NCBI GenBank assembly: GCA_017438745.1 | Contig: JAFRUS010000065.1 | Span: 1 to 43,690, forward strand | Length of the DNA: 43,690 bases | From: Oscillospiraceae bacterium | Lineage (GTDB): Bacteria > Bacillota > Clostridia > Oscillospirales > Ruminococcaceae | Direction: 5' to 3' | In this document: positions 34,107 to 42,384 of the stretch, in pieces | Position numbering within the stretch: the first letter of the stretch is position 1 | Layout: every line of letters begins with the position of its first letter | Program-made: the position numbers and the translations under genes | The notes under the pieces: generated by a model | Databases searched by the model: none | What the model was told of the DNA's origin: nothing | The model's input: only the letters and a program-made list of their open reading frames with translations

Positions 34107-34823
34107 TTACCAGTCGAGCTCTTCGGCAGTGATCTTTTCAGTATTGATTATGTCATGCCTTATCTTACCGTCGCGGAACTTGATCACATGGTCAGCCATA
34201 TTCTTTATAGCTTCGTTGTGAGTTACCATTATTATTGTATTTCCATACTTCTGGTTTACTTCTTCAATGAGTTTAAGTATCTCCTTGGAAGTCTTGTAAT
34301 CAAGCGCACCTGTCGGTTCATCACAAAGAAGTATATCTGGATTTTTGATTATCGCACGTCCTATGGAAACTCTCTGCTGCTGACCGCCTGAAAGCTGATT
34401 CGGAAGTTTATAACGATGATCGTAAAGGCCAAGAATCTTTAAAAGCTCATCAATATCAAGCGGCTTGTCAGAAAGATAAGCACCTGTTTCTATATTTTCC
34501 TTAACATTGAGGTTGGGTATAAGATTGTACATCTGAAATACGTATCCCAGATGCTTTCTTCTGTACAGAGTCAGATTCTTTTCGTTCATTTCCTCAAGCT
34601 TATCACCATTGATAATGATATCGCCTGAATCTGCGTTATCTATTCCTCCGAGAATATTAAGCAGCGTGGACTTACCGGAACCTGACGGGCCGAGAAGAAC
34701 ACAGAATTCTCCCTTTCCAACTGTAAAATCAAGACCTTTCAGTACTTCCTGTCTCGTTTCTCCTTCGCCGAAACTCTTTTTGAGTCCGCGTACTTCGAGG
34801 AATTTTCTTTCTTTTTCGCTCAT
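34107..34823 (-). CDS. MacB/LolD-type ABC ATPase
   Basis: 238 residues. Walker A GPSGSGKST, Q-loop FQMYNLIPNLNVKENI, signature LSGGQQQRVSIGRAI, Walker B ILLCDEPTGALD. The start follows AGGAGCAGAACAA. It partners the 924-residue permease encoded next. Its promoter carries a GTTAGC-type box. Confidence 0.93.
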   Translation of the reverse strand: MSEKERKFLEVRGLKKSFGEGETRQEVLKGLDFTVGKGEFCVLLGPSGSGKSTLLNILGGIDNADSGDIIINGDKLEEMNEKNLTLYRRKHLGYVFQMYNLIPNLNVKENIETGAYLSDKPLDIDELLKILGLYDHRYKLPNQLSGGQQQRVSIGRAIIKNPDILLCDEPTGALDYKTSKEILKLIEEVNQKYGNTIIMVTHNEAIKNMADHVIKFRDGKIRHDIINTEKITAEELDW

Positions 34824-34855
34824 TTGTTCTGCTCCTTTTCTGTCTATATATACGA

Positions 34856-34913
34856 GTTAGTTTTCTCTAACTCTTCTGAATTCAATTATACTACTAAGAA
34901 CCACAAAAATCAA
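34856..34913 (-). promoter_or_regulatory. Promoter and box of the ATPase/FtsX operon
   Basis: Minus strand: TTGATT (34908-34913), 17-nt spacer, TATAAT (34885-34890). About 14 nt further comes GTTAGT-TTTC-TCTAAC (34856-34871), a perfect inverted repeat of the same 6-4-6 layout as the other boxes. Confidence 0.7.
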
Positions 34914-34988
34914 TATCATTCTATCACGAAAAGTATGCACCGGATAACCACATATTTTGATAATATGAATGAAGTTATTATAAACTTC

Positions 34989-35019
34989 GACCGGACATCC
35001 GCAGTATGAATGTCCGGTC
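34989..35019. terminator. Hairpin after the phosphotransferase gene
   Basis: 10-bp arms GACCGGACAT and ATGTCCGGTC with an 11-nt loop. Only a weak T-rich tail follows on the minus strand. It probably ends the adhE/phosphotransferase transcript. Confidence 0.6.
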
Positions 35020-35045
35020 CGGCTTATATTCAGGAAATAATTGTA

Positions 35046-35795
35046 TTATTCGTAGTCAACTACGTTTACCCATGAAAGAAGGATCTCTTTTTCCTTATCC
35101 TTTTTCCTTACTGACTGTGATGCTGCTACTACAGGCATCCAGGACTGGACATACTTCTTTTCTGTCTGACTCTTTGTGCAGAACAGTTCAAGGTATTTCT
35201 CAGCACCGGCAATGTTTCCTTCAAGGCAGAATGTAAGATATGTTCTTGCGGCATCTGCAGAAGCGTTGCCCTGTGTGGCATGAGCCCAGTCGATGATGTA
35301 AGGAGTTCCGTCAGGAGTGATGATGATATTTGACGGTGTGTAGTCACCGTGGCAGAGCTTAACGTGCTTCTTCATACCATCAAGTCGTGTGTGAAGATCG
35401 TACTTTGTTGTATCATCAAGATCTGAAAGATCGATCTTGCGGTTCATCTTGTCTGTGAGACGACTAAGCAGCGGGCAGCTCTTTGACTGGATCTTCAGCT
35501 GCAGGTCAACGAACATTTCCATGTATTCGTCATACTTTTTCGGATTGGATGCAATAAGTTCCGAAAGGCTTTCGCCTTCAATGAACTGTGAAACGATCGC
35601 CCATTTTCCGTCTATTCTTGTTACTTCAAAAAGTTCCGGAACATTAAGACCTGTCTCCTCAACTCTTGCGTGGTTGAGGGCCTCGTTTAATACATCAGCC
35701 TTTGAAAACACTTCGTCGAAAAGCTTGATGCATCTGTCACCGTCACGGTAGATTTTCTTGTTTATTCTTTCTGAAATGCAGTTTTCAGGTTTCAT
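35046..35795 (-). CDS. APH/choline-kinase-like phosphotransferase
   Basis: About 249 residues. The kinase-like fold is marked by LCHGDYTPSNI (the catalytic HGD-x4-N motif) and IIDWAHA (the metal-binding IDW). The N-terminal lobe has SERINKKIYRDGDRCIKLF. The ATG at 35795 has better spacing from GGGGAGG than the one at 35801. The family phosphorylates small hydroxylated molecules such as aminoglycosides, choline or homoserine; nothing shows resistance. It starts 12-18 nt after adhE, so the two are probably co-transcribed. Confidence 0.85.
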   Translation of the reverse strand: MKPENCISERINKKIYRDGDRCIKLFDEVFSKADVLNEALNHARVEETGLNVPELFEVTRIDGKWAIVSQFIEGESLSELIASNPKKYDEYMEMFVDLQLKIQSKSCPLLSRLTDKMNRKIDLSDLDDTTKYDLHTRLDGMKKHVKLCHGDYTPSNIIITPDGTPYIIDWAHATQGNASADAARTYLTFCLEGNIAGAEKYLELFCTKSQTEKKYVQSWMPVVAASQSVRKKDKEKEILLSWVNVVDYE

Positions 35796-35812
35796 ACTCA
35801 TTTCCTCCCCTT

Positions 35813-38449
35813 TTAACCCTTAGGATATTCTTTTTCAGTAAATGTTTTTCCGTAATAAGCATTAAGATACATCTGCTTCATTTCACTCATAAGAGGATAA
35901 CGCGGATTTGCACCTGTACACTGGTCATCGAATGCATTTTCTGTCATTTCATCAAGTGTTGCAAGGAAATCCTTCTCTGAGATGCCGTAGTCAGCGATAG
36001 TATCCTTGATTCCGATTCTGTGGCGAAGATCTCTGATAGCAGCGATAAGTTTTTCGAGCTTTTCCTTCGGATCCTTACCGCCGAGGCCGAGATAATCAGC
36101 TACTTCAGCATAACGTTCGAGAGTGTGAGGATGATCGTACTGAGGGAATGTACCCATCTTAGCCGGCTTTTCGGAAGCGTTGAAGCGAAGTACATCTTCT
36201 ATAACAAGAGCATTTGCTATGCCGTGAGGAATGTGGTGGTAAGCGCCGAGCTTATGAGCAAGTGAATGGCTGATACCGAGGAATGCATTTGCGAAAGCCA
36301 TACCAGCCATAGTAGCTGCGTTAGCCATCTTTTCTCTTGCTTCAGGATCGTTCGGACCGTTATCGTAAGCTCTCGGGAGATATTCGAAGATGATCTTGAG
36401 TGCCTTAAGTGCAAGACCGTCAGTAAAGTCAGTTGCCATAATTGAGGCATATGCTTCAAGAGCATGAGTTACTGCGTCGATACCTGATGCTGAAGTAAGT
36501 CCCTTAGGAGCTGACATGTGGAAGTCAGTATCAATAATGGCCATGTCAGGGAGAAGCTCATAGTCTGCAAGCGGATATTTTACACCAGTGCTTTCATCAG
36601 TGATAACTGCGAAAGGCGTTACTTCAGAACCTGTACCAGCTGATGTAGGAATTGCAATGAAATATGCCTTCTCGCCCATCTTAGGGAAAGTATATACTCT
36701 TTTTCTGATATCCATAAAACGCATTGCCATGTCTGCAAAATCTGCTTCCGGATGTTCGTAAAGCACCCACATGATCTTGGCAGCATCCATTGCAGAACCG
36801 CCGCCGAGAGCGATTATTACGTCAGGCTTGAATGAAGTCATCAGAGCTGCGCCTTCCTTTGCGCACGCAAGTGTCGGATCCGGTGCAACGTCAAAGAAGG
36901 ATGTATGCTGAATACCGAGTTCATCGAGCTTGTCGGTAATAGCCTTTGTAAATCCGTTTTCATAGAGGAACTTATCTGTTACAACAAAGGCACGCTTCTT
37001 GTCCATTACTGTCTTAAGTTCATCAAGTGCCACCGGCAGGCAGCCTCGTTTCATGTATACTTTTTCAGGAACTCTGAACCAGAGCATATTCTCTCTCCTT
37101 TCGGCAACAGTTTTAATATTGATAAGATGCTTTACACCTACGTTTTCACTTACTGAGTTACCGCCCCATGAGCCGCAGCCAAGTGTAAGTGAAGGAGTAA
37201 GACTGAAGTTGTAGATGTCACCGATACCACCCTGAGATGATGGTGTATTTACGAGAATACGGCATGTCTTCATTCTGCTTCTGAATTCTTCAAGCTTAGC
37301 CTGTTCTGTAAGAACGTTAAGGTAGATCGAAGATGTATGACCGTAACCGCCGTCAGCAATAAGTTTTTCAGCCTTATCGAAAGCGTCCTTTATATCTTCT
37401 GCCTTGTACATTGCAAGGACTGGTGAAAGCTTTTCATGTGCGAATTCTTCAGAAAGATCTGTGCTGTCTACTTCACCGATAAGGATCTTTGTTCCTTCAG
37501 GAACTTTTACACCGGCAAGTTCAGCGATCTTGCATGCACTCTGACCAACGATCTTCGCATTAAGTGCGCCGTTTATAAGGATGGTCTTGCCGACCTTTTC
37601 CTTTTCGGCCTTTGTGAGGAAGTAGCATCCGCGGGCTGCAAATTCAGCCTTTACCTTGCTGTAAACATGCTTATGAACAATAGTAGACTGTTCTGAAGCA
37701 CAGATCATACCGTTGTCAAAAGTCTTGGAATGGATGATCGAGTTTACTGCGAGAATAATGTCAGCAGTTTCATCGATGATAGCAGGTGTGTTTCCGGCAC
37801 CTACACCAAGTGCAGGCTTACCGCTTGAATATGCAGCCTTAACCATTCCCGGACCGCCTGTCGCAAGAATTATATCTGCTTCAGCCATTACAAGATTAGT
37901 CATTTCGAGGCTCGGTACATCGATCCATGAAATAATGCCTTCCGGAGCACCTGCCTTAACCGCAGCTTCAAGAACGATCTTTGCAGCTTCAATAGTAGAT
38001 TTCTTTGCTCTCGGATGAGGGCTTATGATAATACCGTTTCTTGTCTTGAGTGCAAGAAGTGACTTGAAGATCGCTGTAGAAGTAGGGTTTGTTGTAGGAA
38101 TTACAGCAGCGATAAGGCCGATAGGTTCTGCAATTCTTGTGATTCCGGCAGCTTTGTCTTCCTCAATGATACCGCATGTTTTTGTGTTTCTGTAGGTGTT
38201 GTAGATATACTCAGAAGCAAAGTGATTCTTGATTACCTTGTCTTCAACTATACCCATGCCTGTTTCTTCAACAGCAAGCTTTGCAAGCGGTATTCTGTTC
38301 TTGTTTGCAGCAGTAGCAGCAGCAAGAAAGATCTTATCGACCTGTTCCTGCGTAAATGAAGCGAACTGCTTCTGTGCATTTCTGACTCTTTCGATTGCAG
38401 CTTCCAGCTTTTCTACGCTGTCAACTATTTCGTAGTTCTTCTTATCCAT
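35813..38449 (-). CDS. adhE: Bifunctional aldehyde/alcohol dehydrogenase AdhE
   Basis: 878 residues. The N-terminal half is a CoA-acylating aldehyde dehydrogenase, with the catalytic Cys in [12 protein letters not shown]. The C-terminal half is an iron-dependent alcohol dehydrogenase with [13 protein letters not shown] for NAD binding and metal-binding His in [29 protein letters not shown]. It reduces acetyl-CoA to ethanol in two NADH-consuming steps and is expected to form spirosomes. Length and order fit the family well. The start follows GGGAGGTAAAA. It lies downstream of the malic enzyme gene on the same strand with a repeat-filled gap. Confidence 0.97.
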   Translation of the reverse strand: MDKKNYEIVDSVEKLEAAIERVRNAQKQFASFTQEQVDKIFLAAATAANKNRIPLAKLAVEETGMGIVEDKVIKNHFASEYIYNTYRNTKTCGIIEEDKAAGITRIAEPIGLIAAVIPTTNPTSTAIFKSLLALKTRNGIIISPHPRAKKSTIEAAKIVLEAAVKAGAPEGIISWIDVPSLEMTNLVMAEADIILATGGPGMVKAAYSSGKPALGVGAGNTPAIIDETADIILAVNSIIHSKTFDNGMICASEQSTIVHKHVYSKVKAEFAARGCYFLTKAEKEKVGKTILINGALNAKIVGQSACKIAELAGVKVPEGTKILIGEVDSTDLSEEFAHEKLSPVLAMYKAEDIKDAFDKAEKLIADGGYGHTSSIYLNVLTEQAKLEEFRSRMKTCRILVNTPSSQGGIGDIYNFSLTPSLTLGCGSWGGNSVSENVGVKHLINIKTVAERRENMLWFRVPEKVYMKRGCLPVALDELKTVMDKKRAFVVTDKFLYENGFTKAITDKLDELGIQHTSFFDVAPDPTLACAKEGAALMTSFKPDVIIALGGGSAMDAAKIMWVLYEHPEADFADMAMRFMDIRKRVYTFPKMGEKAYFIAIPTSAGTGSEVTPFAVITDESTGVKYPLADYELLPDMAIIDTDFHMSAPKGLTSASGIDAVTHALEAYASIMATDFTDGLALKALKIIFEYLPRAYDNGPNDPEAREKMANAATMAGMAFANAFLGISHSLAHKLGAYHHIPHGIANALVIEDVLRFNASEKPAKMGTFPQYDHPHTLERYAEVADYLGLGGKDPKEKLEKLIAAIRDLRHRIGIKDTIADYGISEKDFLATLDEMTENAFDDQCTGANPRYPLMSEMKQMYLNAYYGKTFTEKEYPKG

Positions 38450-38476
38450 TTTTACCTCCCGGAAATTTATATTACT

Positions 38477-38499
38477 AAAACGCTGATCAGAAGCGTTTT
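38477..38499. terminator. Hairpin between malic enzyme and adhE
   Basis: 8-bp arms AAAACGCT and AGCGTTTT around 7 nt. It may end the malic enzyme transcript or act in the adhE leader. I do not find a clear -35/-10 pair or a classical Rex site in this gap. Confidence 0.45.
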
Positions 38500-38502
38500 A
38501 AG

Positions 38503-38604
38503 AAAACACTGATTAAATCGGAAATCCGGCTTCGCCGGATTTCCGGAGGTGGGATTTGCGGGGCTTCGCACCGGACCTCACGCTGATTTATGAATAAATC
38601 AGCG
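38503..38604. repeat. Structured intergenic repeat, copy 2
   Basis: Related to 19336-19436 over its full length. It has a hairpin with perfect 11-bp arms (CGGAAATCCGG at 38519-38529, CCGGATTTCCG at 38535-38545) and ends in another perfect 11-bp hairpin (CGCTGATTTAT / ATAAATCAGCG, 38581-38604). Its left end CACTGATT matches the inverted right end CGCTGATT, so it has terminal-inverted-repeat character. Confidence 0.7.
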
Positions 38605-38621
38605 TATCCTTAAATATATTT

Positions 38622-39797
38622 TTATTTACGTGCGACACCAGTATCTCTTGCTGCTTTTGCGACTGCTTCAGCAACGACTTTCGCAACATTTCTGTCAAGT
38701 GCACTCGGAATTATATAGTCGGCACTAAGCTTATCCTCAGTTACGAATGAAGCAATAGCTTTAGCTGCAGCTATCTTCATCTCATCATTTATATCACTTG
38801 CGCAGACGTCCAGAGCTCCCCGGAAAATACCAGGAAACGCAAGTACATTGTTGATCTGGTTAGGATAATCGCTTCGTCCTGTACCGACTACAGCAGCTCC
38901 TGCAGCCTTCGCATCTTCAGGAGTGATCTCAGGATCAGGATTTGCCATCGGGAATATTATCGGATCCTTAGCCATTGACTTTACCATCTCACGGGTCAGG
39001 CAGCCGGGAGCTGATACGCCGATGAAAACGTCTGCTCCTTCAATAACGTCAGCAAGGCTTCCCTTTCTCATCTGTTTATTAGTTATTTCCGCCATTTCCT
39101 CCTTGACCGGATTCATGTCTTCGGTTCTGCCCTTGTAAACAGCGCCTTTTCTGTCACAGAGAACAACGTCTTTAAGTCCCATTGAGATAAGGAGTTTTAC
39201 TATTGCTATTCCGGCAGCACCTGCACCGCTGGTAACGACTCTTATCTCATCTATTTTCTTGCCGACAACCTTAAGTGCATTCATCATAGCTGCAAGTGTA
39301 ACAACAGCCGTGCCGTGCTGGTCGTCGTGGAAAATCGGAATGTCACAGCACTTTTTCAGTTCTTTTTCTATTTCAAAGCATCTCGGAGCAGAAATATCTT
39401 CAAGGTTTACTCCTCCGAATGAACCGGCAAGAAGTTTCACCGTATTTACTATATCGCTTACTTCCTTTGAACGTATACAAAGCGGTACGGCATCAACATC
39501 ACCAAACGCCTTGAAAAGCGCGCACTTGCCTTCCATGACCGGCATACCCGCTTCAGGCCCGATGTCTCCGAGACCGAGTACAGCTGTTCCGTCAGTCACG
39601 ACGGCAACAAGATTTGAACGTCTAGTAAGCTCATAGCTTTTACTTACATCTTTCTGAATTTCAAGGCATGGCTCTGCAACACCTGGAGTGTACGCAAGTG
39701 ACAGATCATCAGATGTCTCCAGAGGAGTACGGCAGATGACTTCGATCTTGCCTTTCCATTCATAATGCTTCTTCAGCGATTCTTCTGCGTAATTCAT
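38622..39797 (-). CDS. Malic enzyme (oxaloacetate-decarboxylating malate dehydrogenase)
   Basis: 391 residues, the short bacterial form without a phosphotransacetylase tail. The catalytic Tyr is in AYTPGVAEPC and the Lys in MEGKCALFK. Metal binding is marked by FHDDQHGTA, and the dinucleotide site by VTSGAGAAGIAI. FPMANPDPEI is another family landmark. It converts malate to pyruvate and CO2 with reduction of NAD or NADP; the cofactor cannot be safely told. It has its own promoter with the best GTTAGC-type box in the window. Confidence 0.95.
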   Translation of the reverse strand: MNYAEESLKKHYEWKGKIEVICRTPLETSDDLSLAYTPGVAEPCLEIQKDVSKSYELTRRSNLVAVVTDGTAVLGLGDIGPEAGMPVMEGKCALFKAFGDVDAVPLCIRSKEVSDIVNTVKLLAGSFGGVNLEDISAPRCFEIEKELKKCCDIPIFHDDQHGTAVVTLAAMMNALKVVGKKIDEIRVVTSGAGAAGIAIVKLLISMGLKDVVLCDRKGAVYKGRTEDMNPVKEEMAEITNKQMRKGSLADVIEGADVFIGVSAPGCLTREMVKSMAKDPIIFPMANPDPEITPEDAKAAGAAVVGTGRSDYPNQINNVLAFPGIFRGALDVCASDINDEMKIAAAKAIASFVTEDKLSADYIIPSALDRNVAKVVAEAVAKAARDTGVARK

Positions 39798-39824
39798 TTA
39801 TAAAGATCCTTTCGCTTGATATAT

Positions 39825-39848
39825 GGCAAACATAAAAATGCGTTTGCC
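39825..39848 (-). promoter_or_regulatory. Leader hairpin of the malic enzyme gene
   Basis: 7-bp arms GGCAAAC and GTTTGCC lie between the box and the ribosome site. No T-run follows, so mRNA stability or translation may be affected rather than termination. Confidence 0.4.
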
Positions 39849-39849
39849 T

Positions 39850-39905
39850 TAGGTTAGCGCTCGCTAACCTATTATAATTATAAATGAACTATAGAATAAT
39901 ATCAA
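39850..39905 (-). promoter_or_regulatory. Promoter and box of the malic enzyme gene
   Basis: Minus strand: TTGATA (39900-39905), 17-nt spacer, TATAAT (39877-39882). A perfect palindrome with 9-bp arms TAGGTTAGC and GCTAACCTA around GCTC (39850-39871) begins right after it. The core GTTAGC-GCTC-GCTAAC is at 39853-39868. Confidence 0.75.
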
Positions 39906-39982
39906 GAGAAAAACACTGTGCTTCCGGAAAAACGGAAATAACAACAAAAAGTAATTCTCAATCAAGAAATATTTTATGCTAA

Positions 39983-39998
39983 GTTACCCTTCACTAAC
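39983..39998. promoter_or_regulatory. Isolated GTTAGC-type box
   Basis: GTTACC-CTTC-ACTAAC, with outer arms AAGTTA/TAACTT perfect. It is about 80 nt upstream of the malic enzyme promoter and has no convincing promoter of its own. The whole gap 39906-40248 has no gene that I can support. Confidence 0.4.
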
Positions 39999-40152
39999 TT
40001 CTGCGTGTAAATTCAATACAAATAAGTCGTTATTTCCGCCAGTTTAGAATACAACTAATTATTACAGATTAAATAATCGCAAAAATTGAATAGACAAATA
40101 AAAATTATGAGTCTTTAATTATCTTACAAGGGAAATATATTAAATCATAAAC

Positions 40153-40197
40153 GAAAAAGATCGTCTCTGTTCTCATTTGACAGAGGCGATCTTTTTA
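40153..40197. terminator. Orphan intrinsic terminator
   Basis: A long stem (GATCGTCTCTGT against ACAGAGGCGATC, one G-T pair) flanked by AAAAA and TTTTT, usable on both strands. No gene ends next to it on either strand. Confidence 0.8.
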
Positions 40198-40248
40198 TAT
40201 ATTCAGTTACTGATTCGAATTTTTTCTTGATTATGCCATGGAAGTATA

Positions 40249-40277
40249 TTGACATTCCGATTTTGCTATGGTATAAT
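40249..40277 (+). promoter_or_regulatory. Consensus promoter of the Rpn-like gene
   Basis: TTGACA (40249-40254), 17-nt spacer and TATAAT (40272-40277) on the plus strand. The leader is about 100 nt. Confidence 0.85.
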
Positions 40278-40345
40278 ATGTTTCGTAGGATATATAACAT
40301 ATTTACCAACTATATGATTATGTTGAAATTCATAGTATTGTTTTC

Positions 40346-40364
40346 TATAGCGTTTTACGCTATA
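40346..40364 (+). repeat. Hairpin just before the Rpn ribosome site
   Basis: Perfect 8-bp arms TATAGCGT and ACGCTATA with a 3-nt loop, ending 5 nt before AAAGGAGG. It could tune translation. Confidence 0.5.
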
Positions 40365-40380
40365 ATTAAAGGAGGAAAAG

Positions 40381-41349
40381 ATGAAAAACAACAAACAGAA
40401 TTCAGCAAAGAACACATGTAAAAAGAAAAACAAAGGTCGATACAGAGCAAGAGGAAAAAGAAATTATAAAGATAGTTTATTCTGTTTTCTGTTTGGCAAT
40501 GAGGCATTTAAGAAATTTACTCTTGAACTTTACAATGCAATCAATCATACCAACTATACTGATACTTCTCTGCTGAAATTCAGAACTATGAAAGATGTTC
40601 TGTATATCAACGTAAAAAATGATGTTTCATTTCTGATCAAGGGAACGTTTAATTTCTATGAACATCAGTCAAGTTTTAATCCGAACATCCCAATCAGGAT
40701 GTTTATTTACGCTGCGCACGCATATAACCGTTATATTAAAGATCATGAGCTTGATGTTTACAGTTCACATCCTCTGACTCTTCCTGTACCGAAACTCATA
40801 TGTTTCTACAACGGTGAAAGAAAGGAGCCGGATGAAAAAATCATCAGATTCAGTGATTGTTTCAAGAAAACTGATAAGCCGGATATTGATATCAACGTTC
40901 GTATGCTCAACATCAATCACAATCATAATCAGCTCCTGTTGCAGAGCTGTAAACCACTTGCTGATTACTCTCTTTTCGTTCATCAGGTAAGAACCTATAT
41001 GAAAGGTAAAGATAAAAGCGAACTGGATAAAGCACTTACAGCAGCGATAAATAATTTGCCAGACGAATCCGTTATTAAACCTATTCTATTATCATACAGA
41101 TCTGAGGTGTTTGATATGTGCTTAACTGAATATACGCAGGAACATGCTGACAGAGTACGTAAAATCGAGGCTAAAAAAAGAGAGCGTAATGCTGAGAAGC
41201 GTGGTGAAGAACGCGGAAAAAAGCAAGGAAAATTAATCGCCTATCTTGAACTTGTTCAGGAAGGCACTCTAGATGTCGATGAAGCTGCTAAACGCGTCGG
41301 TATGTCAGTCGAAGAGTTTAACAAAGCAATTAAAAAATTTTCTGTATAA
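40381..41349 (+). CDS. Rpn/YhgA-like PD-(D/E)XK nuclease-family protein
   Basis: 322 residues. After a Lys/Arg-rich head (1-30), the core shows YKDSLFCFLFG, the acidic NDVSFLIKG, and EHQSSFNPNIPIRMFIY, the pattern of the Rpn (recombination-promoting nuclease, YhgA-like) family with its E-x-Q nuclease element. A charged helix rich in Glu, Arg and Lys (about 255-290) precedes a small C-terminal helical motif (VDEAAKRVGMSVEEFNKAI). The family cuts DNA and is often present in many copies per genome in these bacteria. It has its own promoter and terminator. Next to a restriction locus, but no link is shown. Confidence 0.8.
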   Translation: MKNNKQNSAKNTCKKKNKGRYRARGKRNYKDSLFCFLFGNEAFKKFTLELYNAINHTNYTDTSLLKFRTMKDVLYINVKNDVSFLIKGTFNFYEHQSSFNPNIPIRMFIYAAHAYNRYIKDHELDVYSSHPLTLPVPKLICFYNGERKEPDEKIIRFSDCFKKTDKPDIDINVRMLNINHNHNQLLLQSCKPLADYSLFVHQVRTYMKGKDKSELDKALTAAINNLPDESVIKPILLSYRSEVFDMCLTEYTQEHADRVRKIEAKKRERNAEKRGEERGKKQGKLIAYLELVQEGTLDVDEAAKRVGMSVEEFNKAIKKFSV

Positions 41350-41359
41350 CAAATTTACG

Positions 41360-41405
41360 CGCCACATCTCACCGGATCTACCGGTTTTGAGATGTGGCGA
41401 TTTTT
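41360..41405 (+). terminator. Terminator of the Rpn-like gene
   Basis: Perfect 12-bp stem (CGCCACATCTCA / TGAGATGTGGCG, 41360-41371 and 41388-41399) followed by ATTTTT. Confidence 0.9.
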
Positions 41406-41468
41406 GATTTCTGTCAGTATTTTTATGTTGGTGCATATATCAAAGGTCTCTGCAAAGGGACAACCTTA

Positions 41469-41586
41469 GGGAGGAGGAGAACGATCAAACCGCAGCAAAA
41501 TCCGGCATTTCTCCTCCTCCCTTCGGATTTTCCCTCTGCACACCCTTTCCCAACACCCTCCTCCACATTGCCGGATTTTGCTTTTT
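41469..41586. repeat. Nested inverted repeats with a pyrimidine-rich centre
   Basis: Arm pair 1: GGGAGGAGGAGAA (41469-41481) with TTCTCCTCCTCCC (41509-41521), 13 bp perfect. Arm pair 2: AGCAAAATCCGGCA (41494-41507, inside the first loop) with TGCCGGATTTTGCT (41569-41582), 14 bp perfect, followed by TTTT. The region between has strong strand bias for pyrimidines. I see no supported gene in 41406-41655. Confidence 0.75.
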
Positions 41587-41655
41587 ATTATAGCTCAGAG
41601 GTTATTGTTCTTAAGGCAAGGGGAATGCGTTATATATCACTTTATAAATTTAATT

Positions 41656-42384
41656 TTAAATATTTACGCTTTTCTCAAGAATGGCTTTTGTTTCTTTCCA
41701 GTTTGGAAGCATTACCTGAAGCAATGAATAAAACTTCTTTGAATGATTCGGATAGACAAAGTGACAAAACTCGTGATAAAGAACATACTCTATACAGAAT
41801 TTCGGGGCTTCAATCAGTCGTTTGTTCAGTATAATGGTTTCTTTCTCAGGAAGACAGCTCCCCCATCTCGAAGACATTTCCCTTATTTTCAGTTCAGGAA
41901 AAGGAAGATCATAACAAGCAAATCTTCTGTATACATTCTGCATCACTTCTTCAAAAACTGATCTGCTGTACGATTCGATCCATTCAGTGAATTGTTGCAT
42001 TATGCGTGGTTTATAATCCAGACGAAGTGCATTAATCTGAACGTATACACCATCGCATACTACTGATTCGTGAAAGCTTTTAACTATTTTCAGACGATGA
42101 TTTCTGCCAAGAAGAGTTATATTTTCACCGTTCACATACTGAAGTTCTGAAGAAGGTGCGATGTTACAATCAAATTCAGCAACGTGTTTCAGAATATAGT
42201 TTTTTCGACTAATAACAAAAGAATCTATCTCGCTGACAGGAACATCTTCAGATGCAGATACATAAATACTGCTGTCATTGGTTACTCGCAGATTTATATT
42301 TTTTACTTTTTTTCTTTCAAGAATAAAACTAATAGATTGGTTTTCCGTATTAACTACTCTTGATTCAGATGAAACACTTTGCAT
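41656..42384 (-). CDS. YgjP/SprT-like zinc metallopeptidase
   Basis: 242 residues. The zinc motif is HEFCH within YVLYHEFCHFVYPNHSKKFY, with the third ligand region in NHSKKFY; SSRWGSC upstream is the other hallmark of the YgjP-like (DUF45) family. The family hydrolyses proteins or nucleotides in a way still unclear. The start overlaps the hsdR stop (TGATG), so it is coupled to the restriction gene. Such genes are often found next to type I restriction loci. Confidence 0.88.
   Translation of the reverse strand: MQSVSSESRVVNTENQSISFILERKKVKNINLRVTNDSSIYVSASEDVPVSEIDSFVISRKNYILKHVAEFDCNIAPSSELQYVNGENITLLGRNHRLKIVKSFHESVVCDGVYVQINALRLDYKPRIMQQFTEWIESYSRSVFEEVMQNVYRRFACYDLPFPELKIREMSSRWGSCLPEKETIILNKRLIEAPKFCIEYVLYHEFCHFVYPNHSKKFYSLLQVMLPNWKETKAILEKSVNI

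Noticed and set aside
38450..38621. Search for a Rex operator before adhE
   Set aside because: No TTGTTAA-type palindrome is visible; the gap is taken up by the structured repeat and a hairpin.
40227..40421. Open frame of 64 codons before the Rpn gene
   Set aside because: It covers the promoter and leader of the Rpn gene and overlaps its start in another frame; no ribosome site.
41394..41834. Open frame of 146 codons on the plus strand
   Set aside because: It begins in the terminator of the Rpn gene, runs through the nested hairpins and then antisense to the metallopeptidase. No ribosome site and no family-like sequence.
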